Of a DNA stretch of 64,000 bases, positions 34,901 to 45,163 are shown piece after piece. The notes below the pieces were generated by a model. The model saw only the letters and a program-made list of their open reading frames with translations, was not told the origin of the DNA and did not search any database. The stretch is taken from positions 1-64,000 of the forward strand of contig JACVRA010000305.1 in the NCBI GenBank assembly GCA_019828545.1, read 5' to 3'. Made by a program: the position numbers and the translations under genes. The DNA comes from Paracamarosporium sp. OC-R06-R3 (lineage: Eukaryota; Ascomycota; Dothideomycetes; Pleosporales; Didymosphaeriaceae). The number at the start of each line of letters is the position of its first letter. Positions within the stretch are counted from its first letter, which is position 1.

Positions 34901-36630
34901 ACGACGTCCTTCGCCTTTGACGTATCAGCCTGTATACGTTGGGAAACGCTCTCGAGCACGCCGCTTTTAGCGATGCCGAAGGCACGGTACGGCAACTGCC
35001 TCCTTTTCCTAGCTAGGGTGTAGGCCAGATCAGAGATCTTGTCGGGGTTCTGTTCGATCCAGGGCTTATAGTTATCAACCAGCCTAGTAAAAGAGTTGGC
35101 GGAATTGGCCGTAAACAGCAAGAGCTGGGGCAAATCTGGAGTCTTGTGGGCCGCGGTGGAGACATTATGGCTAGCCGCAGATTCCAGAATGACATGGGCA
35201 TTTGTACCACCGATACCAAAGGAGTTGACGCTTACGCGCTCGAGTCGATCTCTCGGCCAGGGCATCGCCTCCGTGGGCACGACAAGCTTCGCTTCTTCGA
35301 AGGGAATGTTAGGATTTGGGGCGGTGAACTTGATGTTGGGCGGGATGGTGCGATGTTGGAGTGCCTTCACCATCTTCAACAGTGATACCATACCAGATGC
35401 AGCTTCGGTGTGTCCTAGATTAGGCTTAACAGAGCCAATATAGACACCTTTCTCTCCAAATACCCGTGCCACAGCCTTGGCCTCAATGGGGTCGCCAGTT
35501 GCGGTGCCGGTGCCATGGCACTCGACCATAGCAGTCGCGGAAAAGTCATCGATACCCGCGAACGCGTATGCCCTCCTCATCAAAGCCTCTTGCATGTCTG
35601 TGCTAGGCTGTGACAGTGTTGGGGTCTTTCCATCCACGTTGTGGGACGTGGCTCTCACAACGGCCTGAATGGGGTTGCCGTCGCGCAGGGCATCGGCCAA
35701 AGGCTTGATGAAAATCGCCGTAACAGCTTCTCCGCGAGCATACCCATTGGCATCGGCCGAGAAGGTTTTACACGATCCATCAACAGATAGGACCCCCTGC
35801 TCCTGCATAGCTTGGGACATCGCCGGGGCGAGAATCAGGTTGACACCACCCACAAGAGCGGATTCACAATCACCCCTGCTTATTGCTGCGCAGGCTTCGT
35901 TCAGAGCTACTAAGGCAGATGAACATGCCGTCCGAATGGTCATGCTCGGTCCTTGTAGATCAAACTCATAGGAGAGACGGTTAGCAACAACGAAGTCACC
36001 TGCACCAGAGATGCGATGGATTCCGTACGGCTGAGTCTCCTTGCCCATCATCTCCAGCCAGTCCTCGCCGAAGTTGCCAATATAGGTGCCAATCGTCCTG
36101 CCTCGCCAATCTGTCACACCCGCATCTTCGAAGGCCTCCTGGGCTACCTCCAGCATGAGGCGTTGCTGGGGGTCTGCCCGCTCGACTTCGGTTCGTGTCA
36201 TAGAGAAAAAAGACATGTCCAGCGCTCCGAGCTCGACACTTTCGTCCAAGAAATAACCATACTGGGTCGAAACCGTGCCCGGCTTTTTCGTGTCTGAGTA
36301 GTAGCTGTCGATGCTGTAGCGCGATTCTGGAACACGGCATCGACCATCCTTCTTGGAGAGCAGGAAGTCCCAAAGCTCTTCCGGGCTGGCTAAGCCTCCG
36401 GGAAGGCGACACGCCATGCCACAGATGGCGATGGGCATTTCAGCCTTGGTCGAGGTGAGTTTGACGTCAACATACTCTCCATTTTCAGAGACGCCATTTG
36501 CGTGCACACGGTTGATTATGTGCCCATTGGTTGGATGTCCATTAGTAACATAACCATTAGTTAGGCAGCCGTTGGTTTGGTCGTTGACTAGATGGTCGTT
36601 GGCAGAAGAGCTATAAGTGCTGGTAACCAT
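28982..36630 (-). CDS. Highly reducing iterative PKS (KS-AT-DH-MT-ER-KR-ACP)
   Basis: Type I HR-PKS of about 2509 residues, three exons (36630-31204, 31143-30850, 30790-28982), all phase 0. An Asn/Gly-rich leader precedes KS (about 64-485; Cys236, His372, His407), AT (about 575-890; GHSSG with Ser672), DH (about 945-1225; His980, Asp1148), methyltransferase region (about 1390-1560), ER (about 1775-2090; SACGGVG cofactor loop), KR (MVGGLGGIGRA, later SSVSG and NYASGNSF) and ACP (LGLDSLVAL). There is no thioesterase, so the chain must be released by another enzyme; the PLP synthase at 54698 is the candidate. The methyltransferase SAM loop reads EIGTNKG rather than EIGAGTGG and is probably inactive. 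It is divergent to the PhyH gene. Confidence 0.95.
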
Positions 36631-37067
36631 GTTCAACGTATTGGTAGGTTTTAACTGAAAATGTTGTTCCAGAATGGAGAAACGACAGACCAAAAAATCG
36701 GCACCAGGTCGCTACGTTTGATGTGCAGATGAGCAGAATGTTCTTGGTCTTTGAGAGCAGCTGTCGCCGCAGCGAGCATGCGGTCATCCTTCACGATGTG
36801 CCTGTCCATGTGTGAAATCGGATTTTTCGGCCGATTCGGTCCAGGCGCCACCGATCCTTTATACGCCCCCATCGCGGCCGGATTCCCGAGACCGAGGATA
36901 AAACACTAAGCGGGCCGGACCGGGGCCCGTCTGGGCGATTACTCTGGGCCTCATTCTACATGCTTGTCCTCAGGGCGCTGCAGGCAGTGTTCCTGTTTTG
37001 TTTTCCGAAACCCTCAATAAACGTCTGTTTTCCGTGACATATCCCGCTATACAGTACAATCAGCACC
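36631..37067. promoter_or_regulatory. Bidirectional PKS/PhyH promoter
   Basis: A 437-bp GC-rich spacer between divergent genes. Near 36810-36840 there is a run of CGG half-sites (TCGGATTTTTCGGCCGATTCGG), and at 36879-36894 the full shared element. A TTTATA box lies at about 36858 on the plus strand. Confidence 0.6.
36879..36894 (+). promoter_or_regulatory. Shared cluster element, copy 2
   Basis: CGGATTCCCGAGACCG: inverted CGG/CCG with a 10-base spacer, followed by AGG. It lies about 250 bp upstream of the PKS start and 175 bp upstream of the PhyH start. Confidence 0.6.
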
Positions 37068-38102
37068 ATGTGGCGAGTTCCTACCGTTGTCCCCCAAACC
37101 GCCCAGCCCAATGGGTTCACACTGCCTCAAGTGACAGTCGACACGCCCCTCGATGACATCTTCGCCCACTGGCATAACTCAGGCGGGGTTATCCTCAAGA
37201 ATATGCTCACCAAGGACGACGCCGCGAGGATCAACGCCGAACTCGAGCCCGTCCTCGACGCGGTCCAGCGCGGCTCCCTCGTTCCCCACAAAGACCTCCA
37301 AACGTTCCACGGCCCCAAGACCCGCCGCGCCGGCGATCTCATCAACCACTCGCCCACCTTCCGCGCCCGCATCGTCGAAAACGACTTCATCCATGCCATC
37401 TGCAAGCGCTGTTTCTGCGAGGGCGGTCACAACGGCGATTACTGGCTCTCCACAGCCTCGACGCTCAACGCGATGGGTCCCCAGCCGGGTCAGGTCCTTC
37501 ACCGCGACTTGACATCGTACCCGCCGTACGCGCAGCTGGGGCCCGACGGTACCGAGGCCAAAATCAGCTTCCTGTTCGCGTTTTGTGACATTCGCGAGGA
37601 CAACGGCGCCACGCGCATTATCCCCGGCAGCAATAGGTGGGCATTTGATCAGCGTGGTAAGATGGACCAGACGATCCCCGCAGAGATGGACATGGGAGAT
37701 TGTCTGTTACTCAGCGGCAAGGTGGTGCATGCCATGGGCGAAAACAGGACGCACACCGAGAGAAAGTGCACCCAGCTGACCGTGATCCCGAGTTTCCTGA
37801 CGCCGTCCGAGGCACACCCACTGATCATCAGCCTAGACACGGTGAAGAAGCTGTCGAAGCGCGCCCAGCGCTTCGTGGGTTTCAGATCGCAGTACCCTCG
37901 GGGCTCGCCAGGGCTGTGGACAAAGGACTACACGGAGCTGGCGTTGCATTTGGGGTTGGACGATTTCCAGGGCGCGATGAGAGCGTTGTTGGATGAGGGC
38001 ATCATGAATCAACCAAAACAGTGGGACACGATTGACTATGATGATTTGAATAGTAAGTCGGAGAAGGGCAACCTGGAGAACGACAAGCTAGCGAATGTTT
38101 GA
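37068..38102 (+). CDS. PhyH-type Fe(II)/2-oxoglutarate dioxygenase
   Basis: Intronless gene for a 344-residue phytanoyl-CoA dioxygenase-like enzyme. The iron triad is His145 and Asp147 (VLHRDLTSYP) with distal His221 (GKVVHAMGENRT); Arg232 is placed to bind 2-oxoglutarate. GATRIIPGSNRWA is the usual core strand. Enzymes of this type in fungal clusters hydroxylate, desaturate or epoxidise tailoring intermediates; in fumonisin synthesis a 2-oxoglutarate dioxygenase hydroxylates C-5 of the sphinganine-like backbone. It shares the divergent promoter with the PKS, so a tailoring role on the PKS product is likely. GC content is visibly higher than in its neighbours. A fragment of a paralogue lies downstream at 38412. 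Confidence 0.92.
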   Translation: MWRVPTVVPQTAQPNGFTLPQVTVDTPLDDIFAHWHNSGGVILKNMLTKDDAARINAELEPVLDAVQRGSLVPHKDLQTFHGPKTRRAGDLINHSPTFRARIVENDFIHAICKRCFCEGGHNGDYWLSTASTLNAMGPQPGQVLHRDLTSYPPYAQLGPDGTEAKISFLFAFCDIREDNGATRIIPGSNRWAFDQRGKMDQTIPAEMDMGDCLLLSGKVVHAMGENRTHTERKCTQLTVIPSFLTPSEAHPLIISLDTVKKLSKRAQRFVGFRSQYPRGSPGLWTKDYTELALHLGLDDFQGAMRALLDEGIMNQPKQWDTIDYDDLNSKSEKGNLENDKLANV

Positions 38103-38411
38103 ATACGGTCAGTTTGTTTTGTAGTAAATCTGTATATGAATGAATCAAGTCAGGCGATGTGATGAAGATGAGGTCAGCCTATAGCCTGTGATGGATTGGG
38201 ATCGAGCTACGTTTCTGTTCGGGTGCACCTCGGCTATCGTCACCAACCAATTGCAGAGCCCGCCAAGTCCACTAGTCCTTTTATGGTTTAAAGCATCGCC
38301 TCAGCTTTGGTCGGAAGCTTAGTCACGTGCCTTTTAGCCACCATTGTATATAGTTCACTCAGCTACTTGCTGGCTTAGCACTTCAATTCTCCAGCTTGCG
38401 ATAAATTACAA

Positions 38412-38488
38412 ATGATCCCGGGAAGCAAGAGATGGGCGTTCCTCGGCGTGGTAAGATGTAGTAGCCGATCCCTGTAGAGATGGACATT
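38412..38488 (+). pseudogene. Relic of a second PhyH dioxygenase gene
   Basis: A 77-bp stretch aligns to the PhyH gene just upstream, over the part that encodes IIPGSNRWAF to PAEMDM. Long identical runs include CGTGGTAAGATG and GAGATGGACAT. The relic has a one-base deletion after the WAF codons and two consecutive TAG codons, so it cannot encode protein. The rest of the 38103-38513 spacer shows no further homology that I could see. It appears to be the remains of a tandem duplicate. Confidence 0.75.
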
Positions 38489-38513
38489 TTTAATCTATCA
38501 ACTATTTACCTTT

Positions 38514-40269
38514 TCATCTAGTATAGACCTGCTCCTGATGAAAATACGTCTTCTTGTCTTCAAGCTTAATATGCTGGTCTTGAGCCGCAAGCGCAAACTC
38601 TTCCTGCTCACGCAACACATACTTCTGCGGTCTCCTCACACTAACTGCATCTCTATCCTTGAATGCCAAAATCGGCACGCCTTCTTGGAATAGCTGATCA
38701 ATATCCTCAAGTTTGCGGTTCGCCGTCTCTGGATAGAACAAGTAGAGAATCGGGATAGAGAACCACAGGAAGAATACCCAGATGAGGTAAAACCTCCAAC
38801 GCAGATTCTGGATGCCAATGGGAGTAATCTGCACAACCATATAGATAACGGCCCACTGGGCGGCCACAGAAGCAGATGCGCCCTTCATGCGCATGTGCAA
38901 TGAGTTGATCTCGGTGTTGTAAAGCCAGGCTGTACCTTGCCAGCCCGTACCGAAGAAAGCGTAGTATAGGAAAACCATGGTCACTGCAGCAGAACCAAAG
39001 GCATCGTTGTTGTGCACAGGGTTCACTTCGATCTCACGGACGAGTAGGCAGAGGATGAGGTAGACGCAAGCACATCCAATCGTTCCTAGTATGTGTTAGT
39101 ATGCTGGCAAGTCTAATCATTTCTAGGGGAAACTATCGTACTCACCGAACAGCATAGCACCTCGGCGTCCCCACTTGTCAATCAGCATCATACCCAAGAA
39201 CGAAAAGAAGGTGTAAGGGATCCCGTTCACAGCAGTGATAAGGCGAGCCATTGTTTCCTTCATGCCAAGCGATTTCTGGAGCACGATAGGTAGATAGTAT
39301 GAGGTTGCGTTAACACCAGAGAGCTGCACAATGATCTGAGTGCCAAGCCCAAGGATAAATCGTCGTAGAGTGCCAGTTTGGCCGTGTCCACGGAGAAGGT
39401 CCCACCAGCTGATATTGAGTTCTTTCTCTGCCTTGAACAGTTTGATGATATCGTTCATCTCGGCAATTACAGCGGGATCGTCGACTGTTGCGCCCTTGCC
39501 CTCTAAATCGGCAAGGATTTTGATGGCATCGTCGGTACGGTCCTTCGTAATGAGCCATCTGCGATTGTCAGCTATTTGAACAGGGCATAGGAAAATCCAG
39601 AATGTAGGTGACTTGCCTCGGCGATTCCGGAACCCAGGGAGCAGTAGCCAAGATGATGATACCGAAGACAAATTGTAAAGCAAGCGGAAAGCGCCAGGCG
39701 AAGCTGCCATCAACAAATGAGCAGCCATAAGTGACCCAATTCGACAGGCAAAAGCCAGCCACATTCATAACAAGCCCCAGCACAACGAGCTTTCCTCTCA
39801 TACTCGGCTTGGAACACTCGCTTTGCCACACAGGCGCAATAGCAGTATTCAAGCCATTTCCTAGTCCTGCGACAAGACGACCCACAATCATATGCGCAAC
39901 GCTGTAGGCTGACGTTTGGAGTACAGCACCAATCATCATAAGCATCGTCCCGATGAGGATCGACTTCTTACGACCCAGTTTGCTACCGCTTGGTACACCA
40001 AGAACGGCTCCAAAGAAACAACCAACGTCGTAGATTGAAGTGATCGTGCCCACCATATTAGTGCTGGGGTGACCCATGACCTGGAGGAAATCCTGGGTGA
40101 TTATAACTCCGCCTGGGACGCTGTCAGGAAGACTTTTTTTCTCTTTTGATAGCAAGATCTACTTACTGAAAACACCTTGATCATAACCGAAAAGGGTCAT
40201 AGCCGTGGTGTTACACATGGTCACCCAGAAGGTGAGCCATGCTCCCGTCAAACCGAAGTATGGCTGCAT
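38514..40269 (-). CDS. MFS sugar transporter
   Basis: Sugar-porter family protein of about 520 residues, four exons beginning MQPYFGLTGAW. Exon 1 (40269-40167) ends in LFGYDQGVF and splices normally to SGVIIT. The second intron, inside PESPR|RW near 39556-39612, has a GC donor (AG|GCAAGT) and a normal CAG acceptor; a GT donor would break the frame. A third intron lies near 39027-39146. Signatures are GRKKSILIG, GRLVAGLGNGLNTAI, WVPESPR, QLSGVNATSYYLPIV, DKWGRRGAM and FYPETANRKLEDIDQLF. It sits between the PhyH gene and a P-loop kinase. It could take up a sugar used with the adjacent kinase and transketolase, which is inference. Confidence 0.88.
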
Positions 40270-40862
40270 ATCGAGCACAAAGAATCAACTCTCCGACAGG
40301 CAAAGGAAGCCTCAGGAGCGATGTCGAAACAAAGATGGAGAGGGGATTGGACAATTTTATACCACTTCGGTCGGTAGTCTGCCAACTTGCCCCAGTCATG
40401 TTGTGTCTTAGTCGCGCGTTCATTCATGTTCCGTGCGGGGAGAATCTGGAGGAGAACCCATGTACACTAAGTTAATCGCAAAATAGTCACCCCACAATTT
40501 TAACGCACGGTGTCAGACGTTAATCTTTGCCGCGTAAGCGGGCCATGTCGTCTCCGTCGCAAGCTGGAGGCGATTTGCATGGCCATATGACTGGTCAGGA
40601 GAGACGCTAAGCCCTGGTAGTCTCGCGCAGGGCTCCACTTAGTTGACGGAGCTGACATGGCCCGTCTAGCACACATCCAACTTTTTGTGTGTTAATTGTA
40701 CTTGATTCCGTTTCGTTGCGGGACTGAAAAGTGGGTTATAACCGGAGGTCTGGTCAGAACAGATTATGGTCACGCCGAAGGTAACCTACCCCTAGAGGGT
40801 GCTTCGCAGGCGCATCCTGCACCTTCAATTCATTCACTTAACTGCTTCGCATCATATCCACC
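40270..40862. other. Divergent promoter region
   Basis: Spacer between the leftward transporter and rightward kinase genes. I found no copy of the shared cluster element and no gene. Confidence 0.5.
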
Positions 40863-41674
40863 ATGGCATATGATGAGAAAGATGATCAGATCCAGCGTCT
40901 AGTCTCCAAGATTTGGAGTACGGCATCTCCCTATATCCGCAAACTTCTGCTAAGCATCTTCAGCCCTCCACCAGCAATATCCATTATCGAAACGCATCTT
41001 AATAGGAATCTGTGGTATTCCGGGCGCAGGTACAGATTGCTTCCCGTCGTTTCGGCTCAAACCCACATCATCTAACAAGCATCCATGCAGGCAAAAGCAC
41101 GATCGCGCAAAAGGTCGCCGATGCCATAAATCTTTACGCCTCAAGCACAACCGGCAAAAATGACCCTAACTTTGCCGCAAATATTCCTATGGATGGCTAC
41201 CATTACAGCCGCAACCACCTAGCTTCAATGCCTGACCCTGTAACGGCCATCCACCGCCGTGGAGCAGCATTTACCTTTGATGCCGAAGGCTTCTACTCTC
41301 TTGTCCAGCGCCTCAGCGAACCTGTCACAGACACCCCTATATTCGCCCCTTCTTTCGATCATGCAGTCAAAGACCCCGTGGCGGACAGCATCGCCATTCT
41401 CTCGGCCACGCGAGTTGTCCTTCTAGAAGGGAATTATCTCGCGCTGGATCGTGAGCCATGGACGGGGGCAGCGAAGTTATTGGACGAAATTTGGTATGTG
41501 CACGTGGACCGCGACGTAGCGAGAAAGAGGCTGGCGAAAAGACATGTCGCATCAGGGATAGTGCCCGATGAAGCTGCTGCGAATTATCGTATCAGCTCTA
41601 CTGACTTTTTGAACGCGGATGATATTGAAGAGAACATGTTGCCAGTACAGGAGGTGCTCGTGAATAACGCATAA
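40863..41674 (+). CDS. P-loop kinase, uridine/pantothenate kinase-like
   Basis: Small NTP-dependent kinase of about 220-245 residues, similar to fungal proteins of the phosphoribulokinase/uridine kinase group (YFH7-like). Walker A is split by an intron (41030-41090, CTAAC branch): ICGIPGAG before and KSTIAQKV after. Further motifs are the substrate-lid region MDGYHYSRNHL, RRGAAFTFD, VLLEGNYLALD and the arginine-rich lid RDVARKRLAKRHV. The first exon (MAYDEKDDQIQRLV) does not run in frame into the Walker A exon; an intron from 40917 (GTACGG) to the AATAG before 41012 repairs the frame but the exact splice is uncertain. Substrate unknown. It is followed by a co-oriented transketolase gene. Confidence 0.78.
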
Positions 41675-42231
41675 ATTACACAAGCAGTTGGAGCATTCTT
41701 GGCTATTATTAATGTGGCATGTTGCAACTTAAAAGTATACTAAGAATATCAGAAAATGTACAATTTTTCTGTTTACGCAAGCGGAAGTGTTCACCGTTAC
41801 AGTGAGCCTCTTAAACTTTTGTTCGCTTACAAAATCGGAAAATGCCCTAACAATGTGAGATCATTCAGGCCTTGTTCGGCCAGAGTGCCTAGGTGGTGTG
41901 CGAGTCATTGTTGAGACTAAGTAGCCAAACACGAGTCAGTTCCCCTCGGTCATAGTACGATAATTTGAACGGAAAACACATGGCCCTTCTAACGCCAGAC
42001 AGGTGGCGCTAGTTTCTGTTGACAGTCCACTCTGCACCCACATGCACATCCAACCCGAACTAGTCGAGTGCACACATCGTCGCGTTGAAAGAACAACAGA
42101 ATCCCTAGGTTGCAATCTCGCACTGTCATAGTTTAAAGTCAGCGGAAGATGCCGTTCCAGTGGAAACTTCGTGTTCCAAATCTTCCCTTTCTTGATTGCT
42201 ATCATCTACATTTGAGGCTCGGACCGCCAAC
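41675..42231. other. Intergenic promoter of transketolase
   Basis: No coding exon or shared cluster element recognised. Presumed 3' flank of the kinase and promoter of the transketolase. Confidence 0.5.
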
Positions 42232-44910
42232 ATGAGCTCTACACAATACACCGAGACGGACGAGCTGGCCGTCAACACCATCCGCGCACTCTCTGCTGAT
42301 CTTTCTTACAATGCAGGCTCTGGGCATCCGGGAGCGCCTATGGGAATGGCGCCTATGGGACACGTCCTGTTCAGCAAGTTCTTGAAGTTTAGTGCAGCAT
42401 CCGACAAATTGTGGATCAACCGTGACCGTTTTGTCCTTTCGAATGGCCATGCATGCGCACTGCAGTACATCCTGCTGCATCTCTGCGGCTACGATGTTAC
42501 AATAAACGACCTGAAGAACTTTCGACAACTGGGCAGCAAAACACCGGGACATCCAGAGAACTTCGTCACGCCTGGCGTGGAAGTGACCACTGGACCGCTT
42601 GGACAGGGTATTGCTGCGGCTACTGGTCTGGCCATTGCCCAGGCGCACCTTGCTGCTGTTTACAATAAGCCTGGCTTCCCATTGTTTGATAATCGGACGT
42701 TTGTATTCTTCGGGGATGGCTGTGCTATGGAAGGTATTGCCTCTGAGGCAGCTTCGTGAGTGTTTTCATAATCATTTTGTGATGCTCTTCTGACAAGGAA
42801 CCAGGCTTGCGGGACATCTTCAGCTTGGAAATCTCATTGCGCTTTACGATGACAATAAGATTTGTATTGGTAGGATCAGCGCCTCTTTGTTACGTTATTA
42901 GCGCTAAACAAATGTTTCAGATGGCAGCACCGACTCGACTTTCACTGAAGATGTTGACAAACGATTCGAAGCTTATGGTTGGCACGTGCAGCACGTTCCT
43001 GATGGTAAGCTGGTAACCGCTCATTGATCACCTTCGAATCTAAGATACGATATTCAATAGGCAACACAAACCTGGCTGCCATCGACGAAGCTATCCAAGC
43101 TGCCATCGCAGTCACCGATCGACCTTCAATGATCCGCGTGACGACAACAATTGGATACGGATCGAGCTTACAAGGCACTGCGGGTGTGCATGGCAATCCG
43201 CTGAAGGCTGACGATATCAAGAACTTCAGGACACGACTGAACCTTGATCCGTCCCCATTTACGGTGCCGGAGTCGTATGTGGAAACATCCAGACTTTTTG
43301 AACTGACTGACAAGTCCCAGTGTCCGTAGACTTTACGATACCCACTCCATTCAAGGTGCCGAGGCCGAGGATCAATGGAAGTCGCTTCTTTCACGTTATT
43401 CAGAGGAGTTCCCAGAGCTGCACACCAGTCTGGAGCGACGACTTGGCGGGCAGCTTCCTGTCGGCTGGGAAGATAAGGTCAGTTTATCTGCTTGTAGTAA
43501 AAGATGGCGAGCCATGTTTATAGGTTTCTAGTTACCACGTTTTCAGCCCGGTGACCCAGCCGTCGCAACTCGCAAAATTTCCGAGGGAGTGCTGGAAGCT
43601 CTACAGGAATCTTTACCTGAGATCCTGTCCGGTTCTGCTGATCTCACATCTTCAAACTTGACTCGCTGGAAGACTGCGACGGACATCCAGGCCCCAGCAA
43701 CGAAGCTCGGGTCGTTCGATGGGAGGTATCTGCGATGGGGAGATAAGTACAAGTATCTTTCTGCTTGAATATTTTGCTGACCTATGAATACTCAGAGAAC
43801 ATGCAATGGGGGCAGCTATGAATGGTATTGCTGCCTACGGAGCGAACCTAATTCCAGTCGCAGGGACATTCCTTAATTTCGTTTCATATGCTGCCCCAGC
43901 ATTGCGATTGTCGGCACTGAGCAAACACCGCGTGATTTGGGTTGCTACGCATGATTCGGTACGTACAAGCTGAGAAGGTCGACAGCCTGGATAATCTTTA
44001 TCTAATCTATATTAGATCGGCCTAGGAGGTGACGGGCCAACGCATCAACCAATCGAGACACTAGCGCACTTCCGCTCGCTACCAAATACACACGTTTGGC
44101 GTCCTGCAGATGGGTATGCTATCGCTTCACTATGTATACTAGCCGCTGACTCTTGCCAAGGAATGAAACAAGTGCAGCATATCTCTCGGCGATCAAGTCG
44201 ACATCAACGCCGAGTGTCCTCGCACTCTGCCGCCAAAACATACCGCAGCTGGCAGGAAGCTCCATAGAGAAAGCTGCTAAGGGCGGCTACGTTCTTATGG
44301 AAGATGAGGACGCGGCGATTACGATCATCGCTACTGGGTCCGAGGTGAGGACCCAAAGGCCAACACCAGTCGATATTCGCTGAGTGCGCTTACTAGGTAT
44401 CGATTTCATTGCAAGCAATCGAATTGTTGCGGGAGCAGAACACCGCTGCAAGACTAGTCGTAAGTTGACTAGCGATATTACCTACGATGTCTTACACTAA
44501 TATTGCATAGAGCATGCCATCAATGGAAGTCTTTGACCAGCAATCTCGAGAGTACCGGCTTTCAGTTCTCAACTCAGGGATTCCAATACTATCAGTCGAG
44601 GCTCTGTCCACGAACGTTTGGCCAAAGGTGAGCGTGTACCATAAACATGAGATGAAGATACAGATAGAGCTTATATCCGAGTAGTACTCCCATCAACAAC
44701 ACGGCCTGGACAGATTTGGCGAGAGCGGAGTCCCCGATGCGTATGTCATCCTAGCGTAACCAGGAAGATGTGACGGCACGCTGATTTGAATACAGTTTAT
44801 TTGCCAAATTTGGGCTGACGCCGGAAGGTGTGACTAAACGTGCGCTGAAAACAATCGCCTTCTACAAAGATGTGTCGGACCTTCGCTCACCGCTGCTGCG
44901 GGCTTTTTAA
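42232..44910 (+). CDS. Transketolase
   Basis: Thiamine-diphosphate-dependent transketolase of about 680 residues, cytosolic, transferring two-carbon ketol units between sugar phosphates (or to formaldehyde in the related dihydroxyacetone synthases). About twelve short introns, all resolvable with normal GT/AG sites, leave an intact frame. Motifs: [25 protein letters not shown], the TPP site [10 protein letters not shown] to [36 protein letters not shown] and a C-terminal RFGESG. The intron number is high compared with the housekeeping transketolase of many fungi, so this is likely a second, accessory copy. It sits inside the sphingoid-type cluster but its promoter has no shared element. A link to the pathway is possible but unproven. 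Confidence 0.93.
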
Positions 44911-45163
44911 GCTTGCACATGGAAAGTACTGGAGTCAGAGGTGATGTTGTGGTTTGTAAAGAAAGCATGTCTGGGTTCGGTGATGTATATTTTGCACCGC
45001 TACGTTGCATTGTTCTTTTCGGGCCATTAGGTGGCTGCACGTCTGATGTCGTTTCGTCTAGACAGTCGGGCAGAAGTATGGGTTCAGTATAGGGCTTCCT
45101 CGACGGAATATTCAGCTATAGATTTGTTCGTACCACGGCATTAGATAATAACAAAGTGAAATG

